A stretch of 64,000 bases of DNA from Parasponia andersonii (taxonomy: Eukaryota; Streptophyta; Magnoliopsida; Rosales; Cannabaceae): positions 347,362-411,361 of the forward strand of contig JXTB01000230.1 in assembly GCA_002914805.1 (NCBI GenBank), in the 5' to 3' direction. A program made the position numbers and the translations under genes. Numbering within the stretch: position 1 is the first letter of the stretch; each line of letters starts with the position of its first letter. The notes below the pieces were generated by a model, which did no database searches, was not told the DNA's origin, and saw nothing but the letters and a program-made list of their open reading frames with translations. Below, in pieces: positions 51,189 to 62,981 of this stretch.

Positions 51189-51355
51189 ATTTAATTTTAT
51201 CAAATTAGGAAAGGTACTCATGAATATATATTTACTTTCCCAAAGATAGAGAAGAATATTATTCACTATCCGAGGACTACATATATGGAAGCTGTGCATT
51301 CAGAGCGAGAAGGTTCGCACAAAAAAAACACTTGTAAAGAAAAAGACGGTATGAN

Positions 51356-54300
51356 TTGGAGTTCAGAGATTTGTGAGATAGCAAGGGCACGTGAACAGTT
51401 GGAGAATCCAGCATCAGCAGTTCAAGACACGTGGACGACTGGTGAGAAACCGCTCCAACAGTTTGGCGCCGTCTGTGGGAAAAGGATTGAGCGTGGAAAA
51501 GAGAGCGAGGAACTCGCAAACGCGCCATCCCCGAACACAAAAGCCATACAACGTTTGATGGCACCTTCAAGGATGACGACCAGGAGTACCTGCCCTGATA
51601 CCGAAGGAAGCTCTCGAGAGGAACGACCAGACCTGGGACAGAAGCTGGACCAGGTGCTCGCCGCCCTGGCGGAAACAAACAGAAAGGCAGAGAGGGCCCA
51701 CGAGGCCGTCCTGGGTTTGAGGGACGAAGTCGCAGAGGTACGCAGAGATAATGCTCGCCTTGAGGGTCTGCTGGCCAGTGAAGACAGAACCCAACCGAGG
51801 GAAGATTTCGACGAGGAAATCCAGCAGGAGTTCAGAAGCCAACCGCAGGGAGAGGCTCCCGCCCCGTCCGGGACACGAATGCAGGGGGAACGGCAAAGCC
51901 AAAGCCAGTCGAGACCTTTCCAAACCAGGGGGGGTGGGTGGAAGACACCATGAGAGCCCTGGAGGTACGCCCCCCGACTGGAAGCGAGAAATGATGGCGG
52001 AGTTGGGGAAGAGACTCGGCAACCATCACAGTCAGACCCCAGACGATCTGGCGGAGCAAACCGTGCGAGGCATCAATCGAACAGCCTTTGCTGACTGGAT
52101 CCAAATGGAGCCAAGGCCGAGAGACTTCGCGACCCCGATTTTCAGGCCGTTCGAAGGGAAAACTGACCCCCTCGACCACATATACCACTTCCAGCAGAAG
52201 ATGGCTTTAGAATCCAGGGACGAGGCTGTAACATGCAAAGTTTTCTCTACGACCCTTGCAGGACCAGCCCTACTCTGGTTCAGGCAGCTCCCAGAAAAGT
52301 CCATCAATGGGTTCGAGGACCTCTGCAGGGTTTTCCTGAGATAGTACGCGGGCGCCCGAAAACAGCAAAAAACCATGCGAGACCTGGACCGTTTGGAACA
52401 GGCCGCGGATGAATCCCCGCGGGAGTACCTCTCGCGTTTCCTCGAGGTCATGTCGCTGGTCCATAATGCAGATTCGGTCCAAGCCGCAGGCTCGTTCATC
52501 CGAAGCCTGCAGCCGGGATCGATGCTAGCAGACCACCTCCTTCTAAACTTACCGTACGACATGGCGGACGTCCAGGCCAAGTCAGAAGGAGTGTTCAGGG
52601 TGCTGGAAAGCCGCCAAAAGATACCTAAGACCTCCGCCGCAGTAACGACAACACCAGTGCAACCCCCGGCCCCACTAGGGATGAAGAGGCCCCTACCGGG
52701 CCAAGGGCCGGTTCCGAAGCAAGAAGTCCCGGCACAAGGCAGTTTGGAGGGAGGCAAGAGGAGGAAGACGACCCGTGACCCTCTACCCAAGTACGAACTT
52801 AACACCCCCATTGACGTGATATACCTCCAGAACAGGGACAGGGGTATTTTCAAAGACCCGCCCAATTCCGGCGTCCCTGAACATATGAAGAATAGGAACA
52901 GATACTGCCAATTCCACAAGGACTTCGGGCACGACACCGTTCACTGCCGCAATCTCTATGCCCAGGTCATGTTGGCGATCCATGCAGGCAGGCTCGGGCA
53001 ATACGTGAAAAACGATGAAACCCGGCCGCGACCAGACACCGCCAGGACTGAGAAGGGAAAACAGATCCAGGCTTCGGGTTCGGAAGAGCAGACCCTCAGG
53101 GTGGTGCCGACTATCGTGGGCAGGCTTGACCTGACCGACGATCAAGAAGAAAATCAGAGGCGCGTCAAGAAAGCCGAGGGCAGGGCGAAACGCTGGAAGG
53201 GGATAGGCCACTCCGTCAACAACGTGACGCCACAAAAAGATCATATAAGCGCCGCCCCCATCGTTTTTACTCAACAAGACTTGACCACGGTACGCCGGCC
53301 ACATGACGACCCCCTGGTGATCAGGCTGCATATCGGCTCCGCTTTAGTTGGGCGAGTCCTGGTTGATGGTGGGAGCAGTGTCGATATCCTATTCCTCACC
53401 ACGTTCGTCAGTATGGGTCTGGACAGGAGCGCACTCAGGCCAACCTTTCAACCTCTTTTTGCTTTTGATAGCACAAGGGTCTGCCCTTTAGGCATCATTA
53501 CCCTTGACGTCCGCGCAGCCGAAAGATGCGTAAGCATAGACTTCGTCGTCGTCGACTGCCAGTCCTCTTTCAATGTCATCATGGGAAGGGGATGGATCCA
53601 CGCCATGCATGGAGTCGCCTCCACCCTCCATCAGGTTCTAAGATGCCAATCTAAGGACGGCACATACACTATCGACATCAAAGGGGACCAGGCCTCGGCA
53701 AGAAAGTGTTTTTCGGCCGCCCTGAAGGGAGTCGACTCGGGCGCGAGCGCCGCGGCCGAAGACGCCTAGCAATCAAAGGACCGCCTGCCAGCATACATGA
53801 GACAAGTCGAAGAGGAATCCGACGGCCCGCAATCCACGATCGAGGAGCTGGTAGCGGTCCCGTTGAAAGAGGAAGAACCGGCGAAGGTAATTTTGATCGG
53901 AGCCTCGCTGCCCGAGGAATAGAAGAATGAAATGTTGGGATTCTTGAGGCGCAACGAAGACGTTTTTGCATGGTCCCACGATGACATGCCAGGGATAGAC
54001 CCCGCACACTCCTGCCATCGATTGAATATAGACCCCCATTTCCCCACAGTCAGGCAGAAACCCCGAAGATTCGCACCAGAGAAAAATAAGGCGATCAATA
54101 AGGAGGTGGAAAAGTTGTTGGAAAGCGGTCTAATTAGGGAATGCACGTACCCGCGTTGGGTATCCAACTCGGTAGTGGTGAAAAAGAAAAACGGCGACGA
54201 CCGTATCTGCATAGATTTCACCAACCTGAACAAGGCATGCCCCAAGGATAGTTTCCCCCTGCCAAGAATCGACCAGATGGTAGACGCGACGGCAGGATTT

Positions 54301-55023
54301 GGCAGGATGAGCTTCCTGGATGCCTATTCTGGATACAACCAGATTCCCTTGTCCGCGGAAGACCAGATTCACACCGCTTTTATCACGGAGCGAGGCCTAT
54401 ACTGCTACAAGCGTATGCCATTTGGCTTGAAGAACGCAGGAGCAACCTACCAGAGGTTCATGAATAAAATGTTCGCCGGGCTGCTAGGGAAGACTATGGA
54501 GGTCTACATCGACGACATGGTCGTGAAGAGCAACGAGGATTCAGACCATCTCAAGCATCTAGATGAATGCTTCCAGATTTTGAGGCATCATCAGATGCGA
54601 CTGAACCCCAAGAAGTGTGCATTCGGGGTGTCTTCTGGACAATTCTTGGGACACATTGTGAGCCGAAGGGGGATCGAGGCAAATCCGACCCAGCTGGTCT
54701 CAATCGCGAACATGCAAAGACCCTCATCCATTCGAGAAGTCCAACGCCTAGCCGGAAAAGTAGCCGCCCTCAGCCGATTCGTATCTAAGATGTCCGACCG
54801 TTGCAAGCCATTCTTCCAATGCCTGAGGGGGAAATCTACGACCGTCTGGGGGTAGGAGCAGGACAAAGCGTTGGCAGACCTCAAGTTGTATCTGAGTCGA
54901 CCACCAATCCTGGCTTCCCCGTCGGAAGGGGAGCGCCTATACACCTATTTGGCGGTGTCCGAGGTGGCGATCAGCGCCGTACTATTCATCGAGCAAGACG
55001 GCAAGCAAAAGCCGGTGTTCTAT
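51356..55023 (+). mobile_element. Tat-lineage Ty3/gypsy piece G1, GC-rich, truncated both sides
   Basis: Starts right after a single N, with about 100 bases of LTR end (to GCTCCAACA). The Tat primer-site region follows (TTTGGCGCCGTCTGTGGGAA, about 51463), then gag (to about 53050), protease and reverse transcriptase. It ends at another N at 55024 inside the RNase H region. gag shows FATPIFRPFEGKTDPLDHIY and a CQFHKDFGHDTVHC zinc motif. Protease has VLVDGGSSVDILF. Reverse transcriptase (about 53935-54840) has RICIDFTNLNKACPKDSFPL, LDAYSGYNQI, RMPFGLKNAG and EVYIDDMVVKS. Only a few breaks are seen. Together with the high GC this suggests a much younger fossil than its neighbours. No LTR pair is present to date it. 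Confidence 0.9.
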
Positions 55024-55024
55024 N

Positions 55025-55272
55025 ATTCCTCACCACGTTCGACAATATGGGTCTGGACAGGAGCGCACTCAGGCCAACCTTTCAACCTCTTTTTGCTTTC
55101 GATAGCACAAGGGTCTGCCTTTTAGGCATCATTACCCTTGACGTCCGCGCAGCCGAAAGATGCGTAAGCATAGACTTCGTCGTCGTCGACTGACAGTCCT
55201 CCTTCAATGTCATCATGGGAAGGGGATGGATCCACGCCATGCATGGAGTCGCCTCCACCCTCCATCAGGTTC
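55025..55272 (+). repeat. Second copy of the G1 protease segment
   Basis: Nearly identical to 53393-53638 (attcctcaccacgttcg through ctccatcaggttct). It begins at the N at 55024 and switches at about 55273 to an unrelated reverse-oriented element. Confidence 0.9.
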
Positions 55273-56940
55273 TGTACCTCTTGTAAGTAGGCCATCATTC
55301 TTTCTCCTCTTGCTTGATAATCGCCGATCACTTGACAAACGACCAGCTGGGAATCACTGTATACCTCAATCATTTCGTCCTTCATTTCTTGTGTGAGCTT
55401 TAGCCTAGCTATCAGTGCTTCATATTCTGCCTCATTATTCAATGCTGGATATTTGAAGTGAAGTGCACAATGAATATTGTGCCATTCAGGACTGATTAAA
55501 CCTAAGCCCGCACCGGCTCCATTCTCGTTTGACGATCCATCAACGTAAAGTTTCCATAATCTTGATAAATCTATAGCAGGCTTTTCGATCACTTCTGTAG
55601 GAAGATTGACATTATACGTGACTCTGCAATGAAATCTATGAGAGCTTGACCTTTAATCGCAGTGCGAGGTTGAAATTTGATGTCAAATTGACTCAACTCG
55701 ACGACCCATTTAAGTAGTTGTCTTGAAGCCTTAAGTTTTTGCAGAACCTGCTTTAATGGAAAATTCGTGAAAACTTTGATGGAGTGCACATGAAAATAAA
55801 GTCGAAGCTTCCTGGATGCGACGATGAGCGCTAATGCCAACTTCTCCATCTCTGGATATCTCGTTTCGGCATCAAGCAATCTTTTACTTATGTAATATAC
55901 TGGTCACTGTGTTTTTTCTTCTTCTCGAATTAATGTAGCACTTGTCGCATATTTAAAAACAGCGAGATATAAGTATATCTCTTCCCCCGGGTTTGACTTC
56001 GACAAGAGTAGAGGAGAACCCAAGTGTATTTTTAATTCTTGAAATGCCTGTTCACATTTTTCAGTCCACTCAAACCTCTTCGAACCCTTCAATACTTCAA
56101 AGAATGGTTGTCATTTATTGGTTGACCTGGATACAAATCGACTCAATACAATCACTCTTCCTGCCAGGCTCTGCACGTCTTTGGCTTTGTGAGGGGATTG
56201 CATATCGATAAGTGCTTGTATCTTCTGAGGGTTAGCCTCGATTCCTCATCGGTTGACCATGAACCCTAAGAATTTTTCAGATCTTACTCTGAATGCGCAC
56301 TTCTAGGGGTTCAGCTTCATCTAATATTTCCAAAGAATTTTGAACATTTCATCAAGATGCTTGACGTGATCTTCAACTTCCTTCGACTTTACTAACATGT
56401 CATCAACATATACTTCCATTTTCTTGCCAATTTGCTTTGCAAACGTCATATTGACAAGACGCTGATAAGTCACTCCTGCGTTGATGAGTCCAAAGGGCAT
56501 CTTCTTGTAATAGTACAATCCTCGATCAGTGATGAATGAGGTATGCTCCTTATCCAGCTCGTACATGGGGATTTGATTGTATCCAGAATACGCGTCCATA
56601 AAGCTTAAGAGTTCATGCCCTGATGTTGCATCTACAAGCTGGTCGATTCTTGGAAGGGAAAAAATGTCCTTCATGCATACTTTATTGAGGTCAGTGAAAT
56701 CGATACAAGTTCTCCACTTCCTATTAGGTTTCTTTACTAAGATTGGGTTTGCAAGACAATTTGGGTGGAAAGATTCCCTAGTGAATCCAATTTCGAGCAG
56801 CTTCTCTACCTCTTCTTTCAATGCGATGTAGCGTTCTAGATTCATAGCTCTTCTTTTTTGCCATACAGGCTTCTTCGTTGTATCTATATTAAGGCGATGA
56901 CACATGATATTCGAATCAATCCCCACCATATCCAAATATT
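55273..56940 (-). mobile_element. Older Tat-lineage gypsy piece G2, minus strand
   Basis: Read leftwards, reverse transcriptase is at 56321-56935 (WRTCIDFTDLNKVCMKD, MDAYSGYNQIPM, KKMPFGLINAG, EVYVDDMLVKS). RNase H follows (about 55600-56092, with AETRYPEMEKLALALIVASR). A second RNase H-like domain lies near 55275-55592 (LYVDGSSNENGAGAGLGLIS, NNEAEYEALIARLKL), as is usual for Tat elements. It is AT-rich, moderately broken and has no LTRs in view. It ends where the Mutator-like right arm begins (about 56945). Confidence 0.85.
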
Positions 56941-56944
56941 AATC

Positions 56945-58387
56945 GGGATAGGTAGTCTAAATTTCTAGAATTTTAGAGAAATTGATCCAAATTTTATTTT
57001 TAATGCAAAATCTACCACAAAATATCCAAAACTCAAATACAAACTGTTTTATATTATACTTATAATATTTATACATAGAAATTTCTTAATTGTCTACAAA
57101 AGATATGAGAACAAGAGATAAAGATGAGAGATTTTGAGAGCGAAAAAAAATGTTATGGGAAAATTTAAATAAAAAGAGGGCAAGAGTATAGCAAGAAGAT
57201 CCTATGGATATTTGAATTAATTTTTTTGGGGGGTGGCGTTTTTGAGTTTTTTTTTTTTTTACATCGATAAAACTATGCTTTTAGGGATCTTTTTGTCCTA
57301 TAGTTATATATTTTGAACATTTATTGAGAAAGACACATGGATGTAATTAGGACATCTATGGAGTATATTTATTGAAATTTTTTTAATATAAGGGCTAGTC
57401 ATGCTAAAAATCCTATTTTAAATTAGAAATCACAATCCATAATAGAACAGAACGAGGATAATGCATTGGCAAGAGCTTTAAAAAGCAAATTTCTACTTTG
57501 CCCCTCCAATAATTTTTTTCTTTCAACAATGTCTCAATTATAATATAGGGACCACTTAAATTTTACATTTATATTTTTATACAAATTTTAAAATCATAAT
57601 GGAGAAGGATGGATTGGAAAAAACTTTACTTGTTCCTTGATCAAACGGCTTCTTTATTCTCTCATTATTCAAACTCTAAAAACCTCATGAAAATAAGAAG
57701 TGGAAACAAAACCAAAAAAAATAAATAAATAATTCCTAATATGTATGTATCGTTCACATTTTGTTAACCAAAACGATATTAGTTGCTAATTTGTACTTTT
57801 ATTTGAATGGAAAGTTTAAATAGAAGGTTTATCATTTTAATGTTTTTTATTTGATTTTTTTTGGGGTTAAGTGGAAACTTGTTTCTATATTCAATCACGA
57901 GTAAATCATGTACTTAATGACATGTCGATGTTTTTTTCTCGTTTTGTTTTTTCTTTCTCCCTCCTTTGTATTAACATATTGAAAATTTGTTCAATTCTTT
58001 CACAATAATTTTCGTTTTTTTAATTTTTTGGACTGTTATTTTGAACATTTTATCTGCTTACTGGACCATTTTAGATAATGAACAAAATTGCTTCTTTAAT
58101 GTTAAAGTTAAATAATCGATAAGTTAAGAACGGAAATTTCATTATTATGATTCTATTTCTGCATTTTATGTTCGTATATTTGCATGGAAAGTTTTCAAAT
58201 TTAATTTTTCTTCTTTTGCATGTTGACAGGTGCTTCCTAAAGATGAGTTATAGTACGAACTTTATTAAATACCATTTGAATACTATTATGAAATTTTAGG
58301 TCTCTTTTGTATAATTATTACGTATAAAAAAATTAGCTTCCGCCCACACCAAAAAAAAAAAAAAAATTAGTCCCTAGCTCCGCCACT
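56945..58387. other. Right arm of the Mutator-like insertion
   Basis: AT-rich and without coding signal. The first 480 bases are an inverted relative of about 50580-50965. The rest (57420-58387) shows only poly-T runs and the terminal GTGGCGGA-type end. Confidence 0.5.
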
Positions 58388-59230
58388 CCCATGTCTCCAC
58401 GTCTAGTTACTAGCATAGAAAAATAATATATAACAAAATAAAAAAATAATAAAACAAATATCTTACTGAGATGAATGAGCCTAAAGCTTAGGATAGATAA
58501 CAACTAATTGATTTATTCAAGGTATAAAGAAAAATACAAAATAAGACAATTAGTCTAAACAGCAGTTATCCAAATTTAGGATCGTAAAATTTGTATTCAG
58601 AAAAATAACATTTGCATTATTTAGGGTTGCCATATACCAATCTGTCATTTGATTTGAGTTCCAATCGTCGATCACCATTGCCTACATCAGACCTAAAGTA
58701 TGCATCCATCCATATATTGATTCCTTATTGTTTTCTCCTTTTCATGCCCAAAATGTTGAGACCCTAACGTCAAACTCTCATTTGTATGAGTTTGTTTAGA
58801 TGCATTTTTGTTTTCTTTCTTTTGTTTCTTTAAATGAAAACTGAAAAGAGTTGAATTAAATCTTCCAAGTAAATTCTTAAGAAGATCTCCATTTTCCATT
58901 GCGTTTAAACCTAACCCTTACACCAAACTCTCATTTACTTAATTCATGGGTTTAATTAGGGATCAATAGGAACAGCTTGATGATAAGGTCAACAGGCTTG
59001 AGTTTCATGGATTATTAATTTTTAAGGGAAAATCTCTTCAATTATTATTGACTAAAAGCTTATTATTTGAATCAGTGTTGCTTATGATAAATATTTTCAT
59101 GTATATATATTATTGATCGGAAGATTTTTTTTGGTAAACTGTATTATTTTGACAGTATTCATCTAGCATTTTATAATTAGATATACAAAATTCAAGCTTT
59201 ATTGTCTACTTGTTATCACAGTATTTAAGT
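58388..59230. other. Right part of locus repeat, then upstream region of MED15 copy C
   Basis: 58388-58600 is the right half of the repeat shared with 34000-34140. About 58980-59230 resembles the stretch upstream of MED15 copy A (6200-6500). No promoter element is convincing. Confidence 0.5.
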
Positions 59231-59764
59231 ATGAACAACAACAGTTGGAGACCTGCTCAAAATGGAAATCCCACCATGGACACCACAGATTGGAGAACTC
59301 TCTTGCAACCCGGTTGGAAACAACGAATCATCAACAAGATGTAAAGCTTTTTTTCTTTTTTCGATCGGTTCGGGAAAAAGAAAGCCATGCATATAAATGG
59401 AAAGAACATGTTCACATATTCTTTGGGAAAATTAAGCTGTTTTCTTTGTTGCATTGTGAAGTTTATGTCTTTTTGTAATTTATCATTATTGGTTAAAAAC
59501 ATAACAAAGATTCATGGTCACTAACTTAACTAACGTATAATCTATTTACCTTTAAAGAATTGATACATTGAAGAAGCATGTCTCTTCCTCTGATCAAGAT
59601 GCATTGCATGAACTCAAGAACATTGCTGAAAGGTTTGAGGAAAAGATTTATACTGATGCCACAAGCCAGGTACACTGATGCTCACCATGGAGACTAGATC
59701 CCAGAACACAATACCCAAAGCTTTGCCACCTAACCCCGGTGGCACCAATGGTGGCGGACATTTT
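59231..59764 (+). pseudogene. MED15-like: MED15-like copy C, 5' (KIX) end
   Basis: Exon 59231-59340 starts MNNNSWRPAQNG and continues MDTTDWRTLLQPGWKQRI, ending in a GT donor. Exon 59558-59669 follows an AG acceptor and reads IDTLKKHVSSSDQDALHEL, then AERFEEKIYTDATSQ. Together these form the KIX domain start of plant MED15, with intact splice phase between them. The next exon-like piece, at about 59675-59764 (LMLTMETRSQN, then KALPPNPGGTNGGG), follows almost at once in another frame. The usual intron and the SDYLRKISLK stretch are missing, and it ends in TAG. No later MED15 exons follow in the window. Probably a truncated pseudogene; a short expressed KIX-only product cannot be excluded. Confidence 0.85.
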
Positions 59765-60538
59765 CTTTTTCCCTAGCTAGCTGAAAACAAAAGACATATC
59801 ATACTAGTGGTTAAGTTTTTCTTTGACAAGTAGAGTGGTTAAGCTTATATTCGTTATTCAGCTTTCTCTTGGGCGGTCAATCTAGTAGTTAGAACACCAT
59901 CACTCATTCTCGCGAGCTCAGCTATTTGAAGATATAACATTTTACATCTGCACTGGTGGGAGAAAATAAATGCTAGATGGTGCTTGTGTATATGCTTCGT
60001 TATTTCAAACTCCATAAATGTTCGTTCCTCTGACACACCTTATTTTGGTTTTGGGGGGAGGCGGATGCCTAATATATAATTAGTTCTTATTATTTAGGAT
60101 CATTACCATTGTTGTCTACGTTTATTTTATCTTATTGTCTATGTTTATTTTATCTTATTAGGGTTTAATTTGTTTTTCTGGTTGAATTAAGATTCTTAGT
60201 AGTTCCTCAATATATAATTTTGTTATTTTCATTATTCTTAGACCAGCATTGTGAATTAATAGTCAATAAATTTAATATTCATGTTTTGATTTCGTCTCTA
60301 AATTCTTCTAATTCTCTATCTTTCTAGATTTGTTCTATTGTTTTTCTACTCTTTCTTCTATTTATTTCTTTCTTTTCTTATTTTTTTTTACATCAATATC
60401 CTTTATAAATGTATGTTCTACTAATTAACATGGCTTCTTTTTTGGGTTTTTGAATGGAACAACTTTACTAATCTTGTAATAGCTTACATCCTAAAAACCA
60501 AAAAAAAAATTCAAGTTTAATAAAGGAAAAATAATAGA
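59765..60538. other. Non-coding stretch
   Basis: No gene or repeat end recognised. It includes a local 'tgtctatgtttattttatcttatt' style direct repeat near 60112-60160. Confidence 0.35.
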
Positions 60539-61108
60539 ACAAAATACTTTACAACCACTTCACTTTTGCTGAGAGTAGTTGTTTAACTCCTCATATTGGA
60601 AATTTTGTCCACGTGCCCCTCTTTTATAAATTTTGTGCTAGTTTACCTCATTTTTATAAATACAATCCGGTGACAGTTTGCCTCACAAAATTTGAATAAT
60701 ATCTTGTGGTTTTTCACTGAAAATAATACTCATTTGAACTTAATACATTTTTATGTAAATGAGATTATCGAAAAATCCAATCATTCTCAATTTTTACTAT
60801 GAAAAGTTTTCTGAATTTTTATGCATATTTTATTTTTGAGTGGATATCACATTTGAAAATATAGGGATTTTATCCCTTTTTTTTCCTTTTATTTAGTAGG
60901 TCTTGATATTTGAGAGGTAAATCTTTTTAAAAATTTTGAATGTCGTCCCCTAATTAGAGTAGAGTGACATTATATTTACAAAAATTTGGGTAAATTGACA
61001 CTGTATATGTAAAAAAAAAAAAAACAATGGTACATGTGGGTGGAATTTCAAATATAATGAAGTAAAAGGCTACTCTCAGTAAAAGTGAAGAGCCATAAAG
61101 TATTTTGT
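60539..61108. mobile_element. MITE-like element, 570 bp
   Basis: Inverted ends of roughly 75 bases: ACAAAATACTTTACAACCAC on the left and, reversed, ACAAAATACTTTATGGCTCT on the right. Both are followed by 'TTCACTTTT.CTGAGAGTAG'. No clear target duplication and no coding capacity. The family is not assigned. Confidence 0.75.
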
Positions 61109-61478
61109 CAAAGAAACTATCACAAAATAATTCCAATATATAACAAAATATCTCTCTTTGCATGTGAAATGGTGGATACCCAACTCATACATAACGATGA
61201 ATGTTTTATTCAGTTTTTAAGTACTTGAACTTTATCAACTAGGCAGGGCTGAATGAAAACCAAAGAATACGGGATAGGTTGAAGACTTGTGCTCTTTAAA
61301 TTTTTTATTTAATTTGTCAAGTATTAAAAGATAAAACAGTAGTTGTTTCCAATTAGAAAATAAGAGATGAAAAAGCACGTGAAGTAAAAACAATTTAATG
61401 TAGTGTCATTTTCTCACTACTATAAAAGATAGCATCACATCATTATAAGCACATCGAAGAGCAATATGAAAGGAAAAC

Positions 61479-62938
61479 TGTAAAAACCCAGTTTTTTTAG
61501 GAACAAAATAGTCTTTTAACCAGATTTAAAAAAAAATCAGATTATATATACCCACTCTCTCTCTCTCACTCACCCGATTCCCCTCTCCCCCTGCTCTTTC
61601 TCTTCCTCACTCACGGCCGAAGACCGGGACCAGCCGCAGCCGCTGCCTCGAACATCTTCCGACCTGCCAACCGGCCGACGCTACCTCACCGTACCACCAG
61701 CAACTCCCGCTGCCGGTCTCGTGAAGCCACCATGCTCCCCCGCCAGAAAAATGCTGTTTTGGGCCATTTGAAGCTTTTCGTCACCGGTGAAGATTCTGGC
61801 CACCATTCGACCCCCAACTGGTCCCGTTGGATTCGTCTTGTCTCAAGGATCATCAAGGTATATATATCTCAACCCCATTTTATCCGAATTGAAAGTTGTC
61901 ATTTTTGGGCATTTCGAGTTTATGGTTGTAGTTTTTGATCCGGCCGTTGGATTATGTTTTTGAGTTCATTTTTGGAATATACTCGGAAAATGAAGAAGTT
62001 TGATATATATATTGTGTTGTTTGGTGATCGTCACGAAAATCAAGATCGGACGGTCGAGATTTTATCTCGTTTTGCATGCCACTGGTCCAGTGTAGGCTCG
62101 GACCCGAATTGGACAAATTATATGTCTAACCTAGCTATCTTGGGTGCTAGGAATTCAATGAAGATGTCCGTTTGCGAAATTGAAGCTCCGGTCAGAAGTT
62201 GACTTTTCGCAAGAGGACGATCGAGGGCTTGGAACTGGTTCCGGACCCTCCAGGCGATCGTCAACGACACCTTGAGGACTCAATAGCGTAGTATCGCTAT
62301 TCCAGTGAAGTAGGGGTTTAGTTATCTTCATTTTATACCGTTTTTGAGTCAAAACTTATTTTCTGCATCATATAAGAACAAGGATATTTTTAATGATTTG
62401 AATTATATGTGATGGAATCTAGTTGTACGATATATACTGTATTACACTGGGAATTTGCTGTGTGCAGATTATTTTGGGTATATCAAAAATAGGGCCGTTA
62501 TGCTGCCCATTTTTCTATAAAACCCTATTATGCACGTTTTACTGAAAAACCAGAGTACAATAGTTTTTACACTTCAGTTCTAGATTGCACGTATCATATG
62601 ATCATACATGAGCACCGTGTTAGTATCGTGGGTTTTACAGTGTAGCGCTGCATGCCCCACCATCAGTGAAAGTCTATAAACTCGTGCAGGGTTTGTTCTT
62701 CTGATTACCTCCCCATTTGGCAAGCGTAGGCAATTCGGTTGCCCCTCCAGGTTTGGTAGGCGACACACGGGTGTCCCCTTAAGGTGTCAGGCAAGCTGTT
62801 AGGCATACTTAGTGCCATCATCCTGGGTTTCCATAGATGAGAGGATGAGAGCTCATGAGTATGGGTTGATTTGTGTCATGTGCATATGGATTGATAGTTT
62901 TGATTACACTGTTTTATATATATGGGCTCCCGGTTTGG

Positions 62939-62981
<43 letters not shown>

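Larger units (their letters stand above)
50002..58387. mobile_element. Mutator-like insertion with inverted ends, carrying gypsy pieces
   Basis: The ends read AGTGGTGGA on the left and, reversed, AGTGGCGGA on the right. Subterminal inverted similarity continues inward, for example 50860-50965 against 56945-57030 ('TCCAAATTTCTAGAAATT' and its reverse 'TCTAAATTTCTAGAATTT') and about 50585-50625 against 57345-57385. The flanks CCCATGACC (49993-50001) and CCCATGTCT (58388-58396) match 7 of 9, the length typical of Mutator-like target duplications. The paralogous block at 33720-34140 lacks the insert. No Mutator transposase was found; the centre is filled with gypsy sequence. The superfamily call is tentative. 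Confidence 0.6.

Noticed and set aside
55025-55592. A gene fusion between a protease segment and an RNase H-like domain
   Set aside because: The two parts are on opposite strands, come from different gypsy elements and follow an N. Read as a chimeric join, not a gene.
58693-58899. Minus-strand open stretch starting MENGDLLKNLL
   Set aside because: A short, K/N-rich peptide with no homology I can recall. It sits in the region upstream of MED15 copy C.
61732-62202. Open stretches inside the LTR at 61479
   Set aside because: They lie wholly within an LTR and match no family.
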